From positions 1 to 50,204 of IMG/VR virus record IMGVR_UViG_3300042988_000913: 50,204 nucleotides of DNA; one strand, given 5' to 3'. The notes beneath the pieces were generated by a model that saw nothing but the letters and a program-made list of their open reading frames with translations, was not told the DNA's origin and made no database searches. The DNA is from a virus. Shown here piece by piece: positions 24,805 to 33,107 of this stretch. Each line of letters starts with the position of its first letter. Within the stretch, counting starts at the first letter, position 1. Both the position numbers and the translations under genes were made by a program.

Positions 24805-26798
24805 TGCTTACTCCCAAGTACAAGATTGTTAGTAAAGAATTTTCTGATAAACTCAGATTTAGGTCCTGAATAATTCTTGACTTCAAGCAATCTATCCAAT
24901 ACAGGTCCTGGGTTTATTTGGAATTTATTAAGCAATTCTACTAACTTAGTTTCATCAACTAAATATAGCCAATGAGCTAATGAATCTTCGACTTCATGGC
25001 TAAGTGTAGGTAGGACATCCATCTTGGATTCGGGCGTTAATTCCTTCCACTTTCTTGCGGAAAATACCCTTAAATAAAATGGAACCCATGATTTTGGGTC
25101 TTTAGCTGGATTAAAGCTTGGGCCAGCAAATGCAGAGCCTGCGTCAATAAGCTTTAAATTCCCATATTCATCAATCATGATGTTTCCGCCATGTCTATCT
25201 GGGTTGCCTAATACAAAGTCTAATATGGCCCATTTGTACAATAATCCATTATTTACGTATTTAGAGAATTCATTGCGTAAATCAACGGTCTTATCTTTTC
25301 TTATCTCTTCTATTGACTTAAAGTTGCCAGTAAAGAACTCAATAGCCGCTACTTCTTGCCCATCTAGAGTAATTAATGCTGATTTTGGAATATATCTGCT
25401 TAATCCAAATAACTTGGCAGCTTCATTAAAGGCAACTTCCCTTCTTGAAGCTGAGGCCGCTTCTTCTGTTACACCCCAAGCCTTACTTGGCTTTCCAGAG
25501 CCTGGTTTTAAGAACCAAATGGTATTAGTTACAGTATCCTTCATTAGCGCGGAGCCTTTGCAGTGTTTTCCGTCTAATTCAACTGGATAAACCTTATTGT
25601 CCTTAAATGCCTTTTGAATTGCTGTAGATACTTTCTTATATTCAGAGAATACTGGCTTAACTATACGCGGAATGGACGAAACGTTCATTTCGGACTTACC
25701 AAATGATTGAATTTGTAATAATTTAGCCAAAATATCTCTATTACTTTCATTTACTTCAATTCTATGAGCCGCTAGCGCAATTGCTACATAATCGCCTTCA
25801 TAATCTATTGTAGCATTAATTATATCTTCTTCTGTTGGGATATAATTATTTGCCATAAATTTGGCTGAATTGAATTCTGGAGATAATATAAGCCCAGAAC
25901 TGGCCATAATGAAGGCCTTCTTGTAATCTTCTGGGGTTGGCTCCCATTTCATTAAGTTATTAATCTGCTCTACTTCAGTTTTGTGCAAATCTCTGGTAAG
26001 CCAGTTATTTGTAGCCATGTTTGCAGCGTATTGTAGATGCTTATGCCCTTCTTCCATATTTCTATGGAATTGTTCTGGGTCATTTCCTGTTAAATGGAAA
26101 AATTCCTGCTGCTCTTCTGGCGCGGCTTGCATGTAGTCAATAATGCCATTTAATTGAGCATGGTGCCATGTTTCTGGTTTAGCTGGGTCAGCTGTACCAA
26201 TGTCTTTTTGATATTCATGCCATTGTTGTGCAGCTAATTTTGAATCATGTGGTAAAAATCCATATAAATTTCTACTTAACTTAAAGGCAGGGACTTTCCC
26301 TAGACTTACTGGCAGTTGTTTAAAATCAGAATAAACAATAGGAAGGGCTCTATCTGGGTCACCAGTATTTACTTTAACAGGGGAATTTTGCCAAGCTACC
26401 ATTGCTTTTTTGCCATCAAAATCATTTAAATTCGGCAAAGGCCTTTCTAGTTCATTTTGGTCATTTGCTTCTGTATTTGCTGCCCACCAAAAAGTTTCTT
26501 GTGTATCATGGTCTATATCAGAGATAGGGAACTCGCCTCTATCGTGTGCATTTTGGCGATTATTCTGAGAGGCAACAAATGTTCTATTTGTAGATTCGAG
26601 ATGGGTCTGGCCTTCAGGATATAGGGATTTGTCTTGAATAAATCTATTGCCTTGAGTTCCCTGGGGGTCTTGTTCTTTTGGAACTACATGACTTACGTCA
26701 GCATAAGCGTCTCTTAATACAGCATCATTCTGCTCATTGGCTGCATTTTCTGCATCATTGGCTGGCCAGCCCTTTTTCATTTCTTTTTCTTTGGACAT
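24801..26798 (-). CDS. Virion-cluster kinase-fold protein (PI3/4K- or HipA-like)
   Basis: The 665-residue protein has a low-complexity polar N-terminus, then a helical region. Its C-terminal kinase-like domain (about 400-600) shows all expected landmarks. Lys431 lies in TIWFLKPGSG and Glu454 in SRREVAFNEAAKLFG. The catalytic loop is LGNPDRHGGNIMID (Asp534, Asn539). The metal-binding Asp552 lies in LKLIDAGSAF. The GNxDRHxxN loop is shared by PI3/4-kinases, HipA and FAM20 proteins. All catalytic residues are present, so activity is likely. It may phosphorylate phage or host proteins; packaging is a guess from its place among structural genes. Confidence 0.75.
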   Translation of the reverse strand: MSKEKEMKKGWPANDAENAANEQNDAVLRDAYADVSHVVPKEQDPQGTQGNRFIQDKSLYPEGQTHLESTNRTFVASQNNRQNAHDRGEFPISDIDHDTQETFWWAANTEANDQNELERPLPNLNDFDGKKAMVAWQNSPVKVNTGDPDRALPIVYSDFKQLPVSLGKVPAFKLSRNLYGFLPHDSKLAAQQWHEYQKDIGTADPAKPETWHHAQLNGIIDYMQAAPEEQQEFFHLTGNDPEQFHRNMEEGHKHLQYAANMATNNWLTRDLHKTEVEQINNLMKWEPTPEDYKKAFIMASSGLILSPEFNSAKFMANNYIPTEEDIINATIDYEGDYVAIALAAHRIEVNESNRDILAKLLQIQSFGKSEMNVSSIPRIVKPVFSEYKKVSTAIQKAFKDNKVYPVELDGKHCKGSALMKDTVTNTIWFLKPGSGKPSKAWGVTEEAASASRREVAFNEAAKLFGLSRYIPKSALITLDGQEVAAIEFFTGNFKSIEEIRKDKTVDLRNEFSKYVNNGLLYKWAILDFVLGNPDRHGGNIMIDEYGNLKLIDAGSAFAGPSFNPAKDPKSWVPFYLRVFSARKWKELTPESKMDVLPTLSHEVEDSLAHWLYLVDETKLVELLNKFQINPGPVLDRLLEVKNYSGPKSEFIRKFFTNNLVLGSKQ

Positions 26799-26800
26799 AA

Positions 26801-28798
26801 TTATTTTTCCAAGTCTTCCCAGCCATCAAACTCAATTGTTTCTGATTCTGACTTATAATAATCAGGATTTTCGATAAGGTGGTCCATTGCAATAGATTGA
26901 GCAACTTTCTTCTTATTTGTATGCTCCATTTCGTGCTCGGAGCCTTCTGCTAGTTGTTCTTGGTCAAAATCCTTTGGATCCATTCCTTCAGATAGACCAC
27001 CTTCCATCTTTTGCTCTAATTCCGGTGGAGCATCTGTGTCAGTTGGCATTGGTGGAGTATTGTCAAAAGAGAAGGTTGCATGAGCACCTGGTTTAGATAG
27101 CTCATCGACGTGTTCCGGTCTGACCTTATTTGCCAATGTGTTGAAGTTCCTGAAAGTCCTTTTTAATGCATTAAAATACTTATTATAATGCCTATCTCTT
27201 TCTTGTTGTATTACTATGTTTCTTTGCGCTGGGTCTTTGAAATTCCATACATGCTTTGGTATAACAAATTGTGGCAAAAGCTTTTCTAGTTTCTTTCTAG
27301 TAACTGGGTCGTTCATTACATTTATTAATCTAGCATAATGCTCTGTACCGCCTCCACCACCGGGTCCGTAATTAAGATTTTGGAATGCCTTCATTGCATT
27401 TTTAGCTTCTTGACCATTTTCTACACCATTATAAGCCATTTCTAATAAATTATCATATAATGGAGATAATTGAGATACCTTTGCTTTATTTTCTGTGACT
27501 AATCTGTGTTCAAGGCCGTGAGAATCTTCGTGTAATTTTGTTCCAATTACAGATTTGGGATTATTAAGCAACTTTAAGCGTCTTCTTACATCTTCATCAT
27601 TGACTTTAACACCTGCCTCCTTGTCTTTTAAATATTTTTGCCTAACAATATCGGCTCTCATATTTTCATTCAAAGCGGCGCCAGTTGTTGTTAATCTAAA
27701 TCCCGAATGACCTATGTCACCAAGTAATTCTTGTGGGTCTTTCTTTGCTCTTTCTATCTTTTCGCTGTCTCCTTTTGTTCTAGCTTCAACTAGTGCCACT
27801 TTATTTGCATGGGCTTTATAGTCACTTTCTGCTGGAATTGTAAATGGAGTTTTTGATCCGGGTGGGGTGGAAGGTCCGATAATTGGAGTATCTCTTCTAT
27901 CATCTCCTTTGGGAGAATGCTGAGTACCCAATAATCCGGGCCACTTAGTAGATGGTTGTACTTTAGTTAGTTCTTCCGACTTTTTCCAGTTATATGAAGG
28001 CAAAGATAATTTGCTAGCTATTTTATCAAAAGCAGTTCTTAATTCTGGATTCATTTGTGGCTTAGCTTTTAGCCAAGGCTTTGCTTGTTTAGCTTTATTA
28101 AAAGCAATTACATATGAATCTTGCTTAATTTTCTCTGGATTACTCGCTAATGCCGACTTAGCTGCATTAATTCCATATCTCCATGAATAAGCAACCGCAT
28201 CTGGGTCTAGTAATTGATTTTGATTACTATTCCAGATGTGTTTAGCTATTTCATTATGGAAATCTGGGTCGGTCTTGATTTTCTTAAGAAAATCCATTTT
28301 ACTGCCAATATCTGGGAACTTGGCCTGTAATCTCTTGCTATCTTTATAGGCATCAAAAGCAACCATTGGCTTTAAGCCTAATGGTCCATGAGCAGTATTC
28401 CAGTCAGTTTTGTTTGGAACATGTTTCATGTTTGTTCCATATTGACTTTCATTTATAGAAATAGCTCTTAAGTCATCATGCAGAGTTTCTGGCTTAAATA
28501 CAGCTTCTGCGTCGAATTTCTCTGGCTCATTAGGAGAGTTAGTTGCTAAGAACTTAGGTTTCTCCTTAAACATCATTGCTGGAGGTGGCTTTTGTTGATT
28601 GGGTTGACTTGGATTAACTGCAGATTGATTTACTGCAGTAACTGGCTTTTGTGGAGTTTGTTGAGTAGGAGGCGAAGCGATAGCAGAAGCGGACAATGCA
28701 GCACCAGCTAAGGCACCTTTCCATCCCTTTTCTAAATCAGAGCCTGAATTAAGCAGCTTCTTAAGCTCTTCTTTATGTTCTGTATCTTTATTAGACAT
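26801..28798 (-). CDS. Lytic transglycosylase-like plus HExxH metallopeptidase-like protein
   Basis: I choose ATG 28798, the ninth codon of the longest frame, so that it overlaps the stop of the gene upstream by eight bases (665 residues). An N-terminal low-complexity Pro/Gln region is followed by an SLT-like segment near 105-220. There, Glu117 in SINESQYGTN and AHGPLGLKPMVAFDAY resemble the catalytic Glu and GxxGLxQ region of lytic transglycosylases. Further on, TKLHEDSHGLEH (423-427 for HEDSH) is an HExxH zinc motif, with a possible third ligand in GGTEHYARL. The end is acidic. It could open peptidoglycan during entry and cut a protein target. Both activities are predictions. Confidence 0.6.
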   Translation of the reverse strand: MSNKDTEHKEELKKLLNSGSDLEKGWKGALAGAALSASAIASPPTQQTPQKPVTAVNQSAVNPSQPNQQKPPPAMMFKEKPKFLATNSPNEPEKFDAEAVFKPETLHDDLRAISINESQYGTNMKHVPNKTDWNTAHGPLGLKPMVAFDAYKDSKRLQAKFPDIGSKMDFLKKIKTDPDFHNEIAKHIWNSNQNQLLDPDAVAYSWRYGINAAKSALASNPEKIKQDSYVIAFNKAKQAKPWLKAKPQMNPELRTAFDKIASKLSLPSYNWKKSEELTKVQPSTKWPGLLGTQHSPKGDDRRDTPIIGPSTPPGSKTPFTIPAESDYKAHANKVALVEARTKGDSEKIERAKKDPQELLGDIGHSGFRLTTTGAALNENMRADIVRQKYLKDKEAGVKVNDEDVRRRLKLLNNPKSVIGTKLHEDSHGLEHRLVTENKAKVSQLSPLYDNLLEMAYNGVENGQEAKNAMKAFQNLNYGPGGGGGTEHYARLINVMNDPVTRKKLEKLLPQFVIPKHVWNFKDPAQRNIVIQQERDRHYNKYFNALKRTFRNFNTLANKVRPEHVDELSKPGAHATFSFDNTPPMPTDTDAPPELEQKMEGGLSEGMDPKDFDQEQLAEGSEHEMEHTNKKKVAQSIAMDHLIENPDYYKSESETIEFDGWEDLEK

Positions 28799-29639
28799 GG
28801 GAACTAAATACCCCCAGACCATATAGGTTCTTTAGTCTGCGAATTAGCCCGTCTCTCTTCTTTTCTAAGTAGTCAATCTTAGGCTGGAACGCTTGTGGAC
28901 CCGGGGTTGACATACTTTGGCTTGCCCCGTCAATTGACATAGAGTAGCTTTGTGCTCTATTAGTAATCTGTAGAGCATTTAGTACCTCAATTGCCGCATT
29001 GCATCCTATAATTTCATTTACAACCTTTGGAACTACAGCATTTGGGAATCCAGCAGTATAGGTTACTCTAATAAACGCAGGAACCCATGCCAAACCTGAC
29101 ATAACATGTAAATAAGCTGCACCGCCGCCAGGATTTCCTGTATTAGTACCACCAATAAGACCGCCCGCTATTGCTGGAACGAATGGAATTAGATTTATTT
29201 GACCCTTATGGAAGTTAGCTGATTCAATCCAGTCTAGGTTTACAGAGAAAATATCTTGCCCAGATGGAGGAGTGAAGGCAAACTTTTCGATACTCATTAC
29301 TGGACGATGCTCTACCTTAATGTACCCATATGAAATCCAGAAGTTTCTATCAAATGGATGCTTTTCGTCGTATTGGACTGGAAATATAGTTAATCCAGTT
29401 TGCAATTCGGCTTCAGCAACGCCACGTTCAATAAAATCCTTTAAATCATCACTAGTAAGTTCGTCTCTTTGGTTAGTGACGGGATTAATGAAATATGAAA
29501 CTAATGGGATTCCAAAAAGGAATCTCTTAGTTAGTTGCTCTGGAGTAATAAGCGGTTCTACGCGTCTCCATTCTTGAGCATCTATAGCTCTATCTGGAAA
29601 TACGGAACTAACTGGCTTTGAATTATCGTAAGATGCCAT
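28791..29639 (-). CDS. Head-tail connector or adaptor protein (tentative)
   Basis: ATG 29639 (GGAGG five bases upstream) is preferred to a TTG four codons earlier, giving 282 residues. It shows an early helix (DDLKDFIERGVAEAELQTG), beta strands (FAFTPPSGQDIFSVNLDWIE), a Gly-rich loop (GGTNTGNPGGGAAYLHV) and a long C-terminal helix (FQPKIDYLEKKRDGLIRRLK). Head-completion adaptors often combine an N-terminal helical bundle with a C-terminal helix that reaches the portal. The next gene overlaps its end. Confidence 0.5.
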   Translation of the reverse strand: MASYDNSKPVSSVFPDRAIDAQEWRRVEPLITPEQLTKRFLFGIPLVSYFINPVTNQRDELTSDDLKDFIERGVAEAELQTGLTIFPVQYDEKHPFDRNFWISYGYIKVEHRPVMSIEKFAFTPPSGQDIFSVNLDWIESANFHKGQINLIPFVPAIAGGLIGGTNTGNPGGGAAYLHVMSGLAWVPAFIRVTYTAGFPNAVVPKVVNEIIGCNAAIEVLNALQITNRAQSYSMSIDGASQSMSTPGPQAFQPKIDYLEKKRDGLIRRLKNLYGLGVFSSHV

Positions 29640-29651
29640 TGTAGCCTCCAA

Positions 29652-30068
29652 TTAACAACGTGAAGCAGTCTGAGGAGCTACGTTGACGACATTGCTAACA
29701 AACGCTCTAGTAACCTTAAGTGTCTCAGTTAGAGCTATTTGAAGACTGAATGTCCCTGACTTAAGCAAGTCAGTACTTAAGATATCTATCTTCCATATGG
29801 AAGTATCGTTTGCGAATGGCTGAGTAGCTATTTTAGCTAAACTATTGACATCATTGATGTTTTGGATATTAACCTGCAAAGTAGCGCCACTTGCTGGCAT
29901 ATATCTCTTACCAACCGGCCTATTTTTGACAATATCCTTGTCTTTGTCTAAGTCAACTAATTGAAAATATAGAGACGGGGTATCACCTTCTGATAATCTA
30001 TAAACATCCCCATATTCCCAATTATTAACGTCAACAACGTTTAATAATAAGCGTGCAGAAAGATACAT
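29652..30068 (-). CDS. Beta-sandwich virion protein (BppU-N-like)
   Basis: The 138-residue all-beta protein reads like the N-terminal domains of phage baseplate upper proteins (SEGDTPSLYFQLVDLDKD, ATLQVNIQNIND, SGTFSLQIALTE). The pattern of strand pairs supports a sandwich. The start ATG is in a perfect 7-bp hairpin with its GAGGAGA ribosome site partly in the loop. It is preceded by a CAATCTTTA motif copy. It lies before a connector-like gene, so it is probably a neck or baseplate part. Confidence 0.5.
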   Translation of the reverse strand: MYLSARLLLNVVDVNNWEYGDVYRLSEGDTPSLYFQLVDLDKDKDIVKNRPVGKRYMPASGATLQVNIQNINDVNSLAKIATQPFANDTSIWKIDILSTDLLKSGTFSLQIALTETLKVTRAFVSNVVNVAPQTASRC

Positions 30069-30086
30069 TCGAGTTTCTCCTCGAAT
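30067..30086 (-). promoter_or_regulatory. Start-codon/RBS hairpin
   Basis: The minus-strand RNA has ATTCGAG pairing with CTCGAAT around GAGAAA; the 3' arm includes the first two bases of the ATG, and the ribosome site spans stem and loop. Translation of the 138-residue gene is likely restrained. Confidence 0.5.
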
Positions 30087-30098
30087 TAAAGATTGTTA
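30085..30098 (-). promoter_or_regulatory. CAATCTTTA motif copy
   Basis: The minus strand reads TAACAATCTTTAAT directly upstream of the hairpin before the 138-residue virion gene and just past the stop of the small two-helix membrane gene. Confidence 0.45.
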
Positions 30099-30104
30099 CG
30101 TCGG

Positions 30105-30281
30105 CTATCGCGACTTGGCCTTATTTGTATTTAATAATTTATTGTTAAGATAGGCTCCTAAGATGCAAATTATTGCTAAAAATAGGTAGTATCCTCCAAA
30201 ATCATTCTTAAATAAAACTTTGTGTATAATAGCTTGTACGATATTTATAAAAGCGCAAAACAGCATTATCCAAAACATCAT
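30105..30281 (-). CDS. 58-residue two-helix membrane protein
   Basis: The start ATG ATG overlaps the stop TGA of the gene upstream (ATGA coupling). The product has two hydrophobic helices: FWIMLFCAFINIVQAII (3-19) and GYYLFLAIICILGAYL (30-45). They are separated by HKVLFKNDFG, and a basic end follows (NTNKAKSR). This is a small holin- or membrane-accessory-type protein. It falls at the end of the nucleotide-metabolism operon, so a lysis role is only one possibility. Confidence 0.55.
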   Translation of the reverse strand: MMFWIMLFCAFINIVQAIIHKVLFKNDFGGYYLFLAIICILGAYLNNKLLNTNKAKSR

Positions 30282-30697
30282 ATTGTTCCAATTCTTGGGT
30301 CGATATCTCTGTTTTTGTTTAAGATAACAGAACTAACCATAAACTTCTGGGCCACATCTGCCTTACCACTGACTGATTTTACAGTATAATGACCTTGTAA
30401 ATGAGGATAGAGGCCGGGGGAGCCATTTTCTAAGTCAAGTCTCTCTGGAGTTTCGTAATCAATGAAAAACTCAGCTACAACCACCTTACCTTCTACTTTT
30501 AAGGTGGCGCATCCAATTAGTCCGCTTTCTCCATAAACCGGAACAACTGGCTCACAATGGAGTTTACATACTTCAAAGTTGCATCTACGGACATTTTGGT
30601 GTTCGTCATCAAAAATAAAGACATCGGCAGACTTATTAAAAGTCCTGATGTCATTCATTGAAATGACTTTGGTTTCGTCTAGTTCTAATTCATCCAT
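30278..30697 (-). CDS. Small beta-rich protein, unknown
   Basis: The 139-residue protein begins two bases after the upstream stop. It is acidic at its N-terminus and beta-rich later (ATLKVEGKVVVAEFFIDYET). Four cysteines (VRRCNFEVCKLHCEP and IGCAT) occur near 39-64 and might bind a metal. It is coupled by ATGA to the two-helix membrane gene. No family is recognised. Confidence 0.55.
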   Translation of the reverse strand: MDELELDETKVISMNDIRTFNKSADVFIFDDEHQNVRRCNFEVCKLHCEPVVPVYGESGLIGCATLKVEGKVVVAEFFIDYETPERLDLENGSPGLYPHLQGHYTVKSVSGKADVAQKFMVSSVILNKNRDIDPRIGTI

Positions 30698-30699
30698 GA

Positions 30700-31038
30700 T
30701 TAAGCATTAGCTCCCTTTTGGGTAGCCATTATATCATACGGAACGTGTCCTGAATAGGCCAGAAGTTCATACCAGGTATTGAGTTTTACGAAGAAATCTC
30801 TATCTTCGGCTAAATCTTCATAAAGAAGGTCGTTTATATAGCTTTGATTAATACTTAAATACATGTTAATGGATTCATTTATAAAGCCATTAATAGAATA
30901 TTCATACACCATAAGACAGAGGCCCTTGGAATGCTCTCTTTTTGTAATCTTGTTCTTATTAAGAAGGCTATCAAGCGCTATCTTCTCAGCCTCTAAGTCC
31001 TTCTTTTCCTTGGTCATATTTAATAGATTACTATTCAT
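30700..31038 (-). CDS. Small helical protein, unknown
   Basis: ATG 31038 lies just beyond the stop of the dNMP kinase gene; an ATG 11 codons upstream overlaps the kinase end. The 112-residue product is helical, with a Lys/Glu-rich start (TKEKKDLEAEKIALDSLLNK) and a Tyr/Asn-rich middle. The TATAAT inside its last codons is probably coding. It resembles no family I know. Confidence 0.5.
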   Translation of the reverse strand: MNSNLLNMTKEKKDLEAEKIALDSLLNKNKITKREHSKGLCLMVYEYSINGFINESINMYLSINQSYINDLLYEDLAEDRDFFVKLNTWYELLAYSGHVPYDIMATQKGANA

Positions 31039-31042
31039 AGTA

Positions 31043-31828
31043 TCATTTCTTTGTATAGACGAATTGTTCATTATAGATGTTCTGGACTCTATCTTTAAGC
31101 AGATTTAAACCCATTTCTTTGCTATTATGAATAATTGCATCAAATAATGAAGCACTGATGTCGCTAAGTTCCGTCTCAGATTGATGCGTACTTTTAACTA
31201 CATCATTGCGGCTCTCTATTTTCCATACTTTACTACCCAATAGTGCCATGTTTACTACTTCATTTCTAAATCTAGCATCGGTGATTATAATAAACGGACT
31301 ATAATCTCTTGAATCCGTCCTAACAAGACCGTCAGTTTGAGAATATTTGTATCCACCAATAAGCATTTTTTTAATAACATCTTTAGCATAATTTACCCAA
31401 ATGTCAGGATGGACACTTCTTCCCCATTCTGTACCTAAAGTTTGTAATGCTATTCTTGGTGTTAATACTGGCTCATTTGTTAGTTTAACAAAAATATCAT
31501 TTCTTAGAGAATTTATAGCTGCAGCGAGGTTTTCATGCTTAAATACTTCAGCTATTTCTTGAAATAATGGTTTTTGAAAAATATTTCTATTAATTTGATA
31601 CCATGCTTCTTTAGCGGTTTCCTTGTCTGAAAACCTAGGCTCTATTTCATTACGTTTATGAGATGGTCCCCATAGTTGTTCATCTGAGAAGCCAAAGATG
31701 TTTTTAGCTATTCTTTTTAATGGATCAGCAAAGGCTATAGTTTGCCCATTTGATACCTCTGTAAGCATCTTGCCTACAGTATCCTTGCCAACCCCAGCAT
31801 TTCCAACTAATGTAATTACTGGAATCAT
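31043..31828 (-). CDS. Deoxynucleoside monophosphate kinase
   Basis: ATG 31828 overlaps the ThyX stop as ATGA, so the 261-residue form is preferred to a GTG three codons earlier. It has a P-loop GNAGVGKDT near residue 10, a lid-like basic segment, and a later IITDARFRNEV strand that resembles the second half of T4 gp1-type dNMP kinases. It converts dNMPs to dNDPs. With ThyX and the IMPDH/GMPR enzyme it forms a nucleotide-supply unit. Length matches T4 gene 1-like kinases (about 240 residues). Confidence 0.75.
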   Translation of the reverse strand: MIPVITLVGNAGVGKDTVGKMLTEVSNGQTIAFADPLKRIAKNIFGFSDEQLWGPSHKRNEIEPRFSDKETAKEAWYQINRNIFQKPLFQEIAEVFKHENLAAAINSLRNDIFVKLTNEPVLTPRIALQTLGTEWGRSVHPDIWVNYAKDVIKKMLIGGYKYSQTDGLVRTDSRDYSPFIIITDARFRNEVVNMALLGSKVWKIESRNDVVKSTHQSETELSDISASLFDAIIHNSKEMGLNLLKDRVQNIYNEQFVYTKK

Positions 31829-32490
31829 GTATTCCACCCCAATGCATTTAATGTATGTGGGAAATGTACTGGTAATATTGTAGTTATTATACTATTTGCA
31901 ATATCTGAGTGTTCCTTTTGAGTTCCATTAGCCCTTCTTAGGTCTAGGTAATGAATCCAGCTGCGTAGACTGCCCTTCATATATAGTCTGGTAGACGTAT
32001 TTAGTGGGAGGAGGAATCTTGCTTGTTCCTTAGCTATGCCCTTGGCAATTGCTTCATTATATAGATTAAATGATTTATCCCATACCTGCATTTGAGCTTC
32101 GATAAACCACTCTTTGTCTGATTGCGACATATCATCTATAGAGTTCTGTCTATTCTTTGTGTCTTGACGACGAGCTTCGTATTGTTCAAAATTCGTAACC
32201 CCTGAATATCTTTGGGAAAATTCTGAAAATACAAAACTTCTGTGACGAAGTATTTGCGCAGCAATTGCCCTACTTGTCTCAATTTCAACAGTAAAGTCCA
32301 CCATTTCTAATGGTGACCAGTGTTTATTAGCAATGAGATACTTTAATAACTTAGGTGCGGTTTCTAAATTGTCTTGATTTTGTGGAGATGAAACTCTCCC
32401 TACATAACAAATTAAATCCTCTGTACTAAGTTCTAATCCATTGGCGGTAGTTATTAACGGCTTAGTAATACTTACAATTTTAGTCTTCAT
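31825..32490 (-). CDS. thyX: Flavin-dependent thymidylate synthase ThyX
   Basis: The 221-residue protein carries the ThyX signature RHRSFVFSEFSQRYS (RHRx7S) near residue 82, which binds FAD and dUMP. Supporting segments include SPLEMVDFTVEIETSRAIAAQ before it and LLPLNTSTRLYMKGSLRSWIHYL after it, a standard ThyX region. It methylates dUMP to dTMP using methylene-tetrahydrofolate and FAD. The start overlaps the stop of the split-enzyme C-half gene as ATGA and the kinase follows with the same overlap, so the three are translationally coupled. Confidence 0.93.
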   Translation of the reverse strand: MKTKIVSITKPLITTANGLELSTEDLICYVGRVSSPQNQDNLETAPKLLKYLIANKHWSPLEMVDFTVEIETSRAIAAQILRHRSFVFSEFSQRYSGVTNFEQYEARRQDTKNRQNSIDDMSQSDKEWFIEAQMQVWDKSFNLYNEAIAKGIAKEQARFLLPLNTSTRLYMKGSLRSWIHYLDLRRANGTQKEHSDIANSIITTILPVHFPHTLNALGWNT

Positions 32491-33107
32491 TTACTCCCTT
32501 TCAATCCGTGTGGGTGACCTTCTTCATTTCCTGAAGGAGTTACTTGTAGTATTTTAACCTTATTTCTGAATTCAGACAGATTTGTAGCTCCAGTATAGCT
32601 AAGTGCTGAGCGTAATCCTCCACAAATTTGGTTAATAATATCGCCAACTGGCCCAGTTACTGGCTTCATCATCGCGACTCCTTCTGGAGTATAGTCATTT
32701 GATAGATTTTCATCAAAATCAAGACGTGCTTCACGACTTGCCATACCTCGATAAACCTTTTGTCCTTGAATTATTTGACCTGGAGTCTCAAAGCTACCTA
32801 CAAGCATCCCACCTAGCATTACTGCATCAGCGCCGCAAGCAAGGGCTTTAGCTACATCTCCGCTTTCTCTACATCCACCATCGGCTATTAGGTCGAATTT
32901 GAATTCCTTCTTTAAAGCGGCTATATCAACGATAGCTGATAATTGTGGAACTCCATGGCCTGTGACGCGACGCGTTACGCAGCTGGAATTGTGGACAACA
33001 ATTCCTTCAATGTTATATGTATGTGTTTTTTCTACAGTAAGGTCGTATACTTGGCCATTAAAATCAAACTTTTTTATGTTCACTACCGGCACTAATTTGA
33101 ATTTCAT
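32487..33107 (-). CDS. C-half of split-intein IMPDH/GMPR: IntC plus C-extein
   Basis: The 206-residue product has two parts. Residues 1-40 are the split-intein C-fragment: VYDLTVEKTHTYNI matches block F, and IVVHN is a canonical splice end with penultimate His and terminal Asn. Residues 41-206 are the C-terminal part of the enzyme and begin SSC, where Cys is the catalytic residue. The next motifs are HGVPQLSAI, DLIADGGCRESGDVAKAL and GADAVMLGGM, ending with CGGLRSALSYTGA. After protein trans-splicing the active site loop GIGPG-SSC is restored. AAGGA lies nine bases before the ATG. Its start overlaps the endonuclease stop by 44 bases. Confidence 0.9.
   Translation of the reverse strand: MKFKLVPVVNIKKFDFNGQVYDLTVEKTHTYNIEGIVVHNSSCVTRRVTGHGVPQLSAIVDIAALKKEFKFDLIADGGCRESGDVAKALACGADAVMLGGMLVGSFETPGQIIQGQKVYRGMASREARLDFDENLSNDYTPEGVAMMKPVTGPVGDIINQICGGLRSALSYTGATNLSEFRNKVKILQVTPSGNEEGHPHGLKGSK
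32988..33107 (-). mobile_element. Split-intein C-fragment (IntC)
   Basis: It covers 40 residues and ends in HN, followed by Ser+1. The partner IntN is encoded at 34161-34460, beyond an endonuclease gene. The order IntN gene, homing endonuclease gene, IntC gene is that of fractured genes. Confidence 0.9.
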
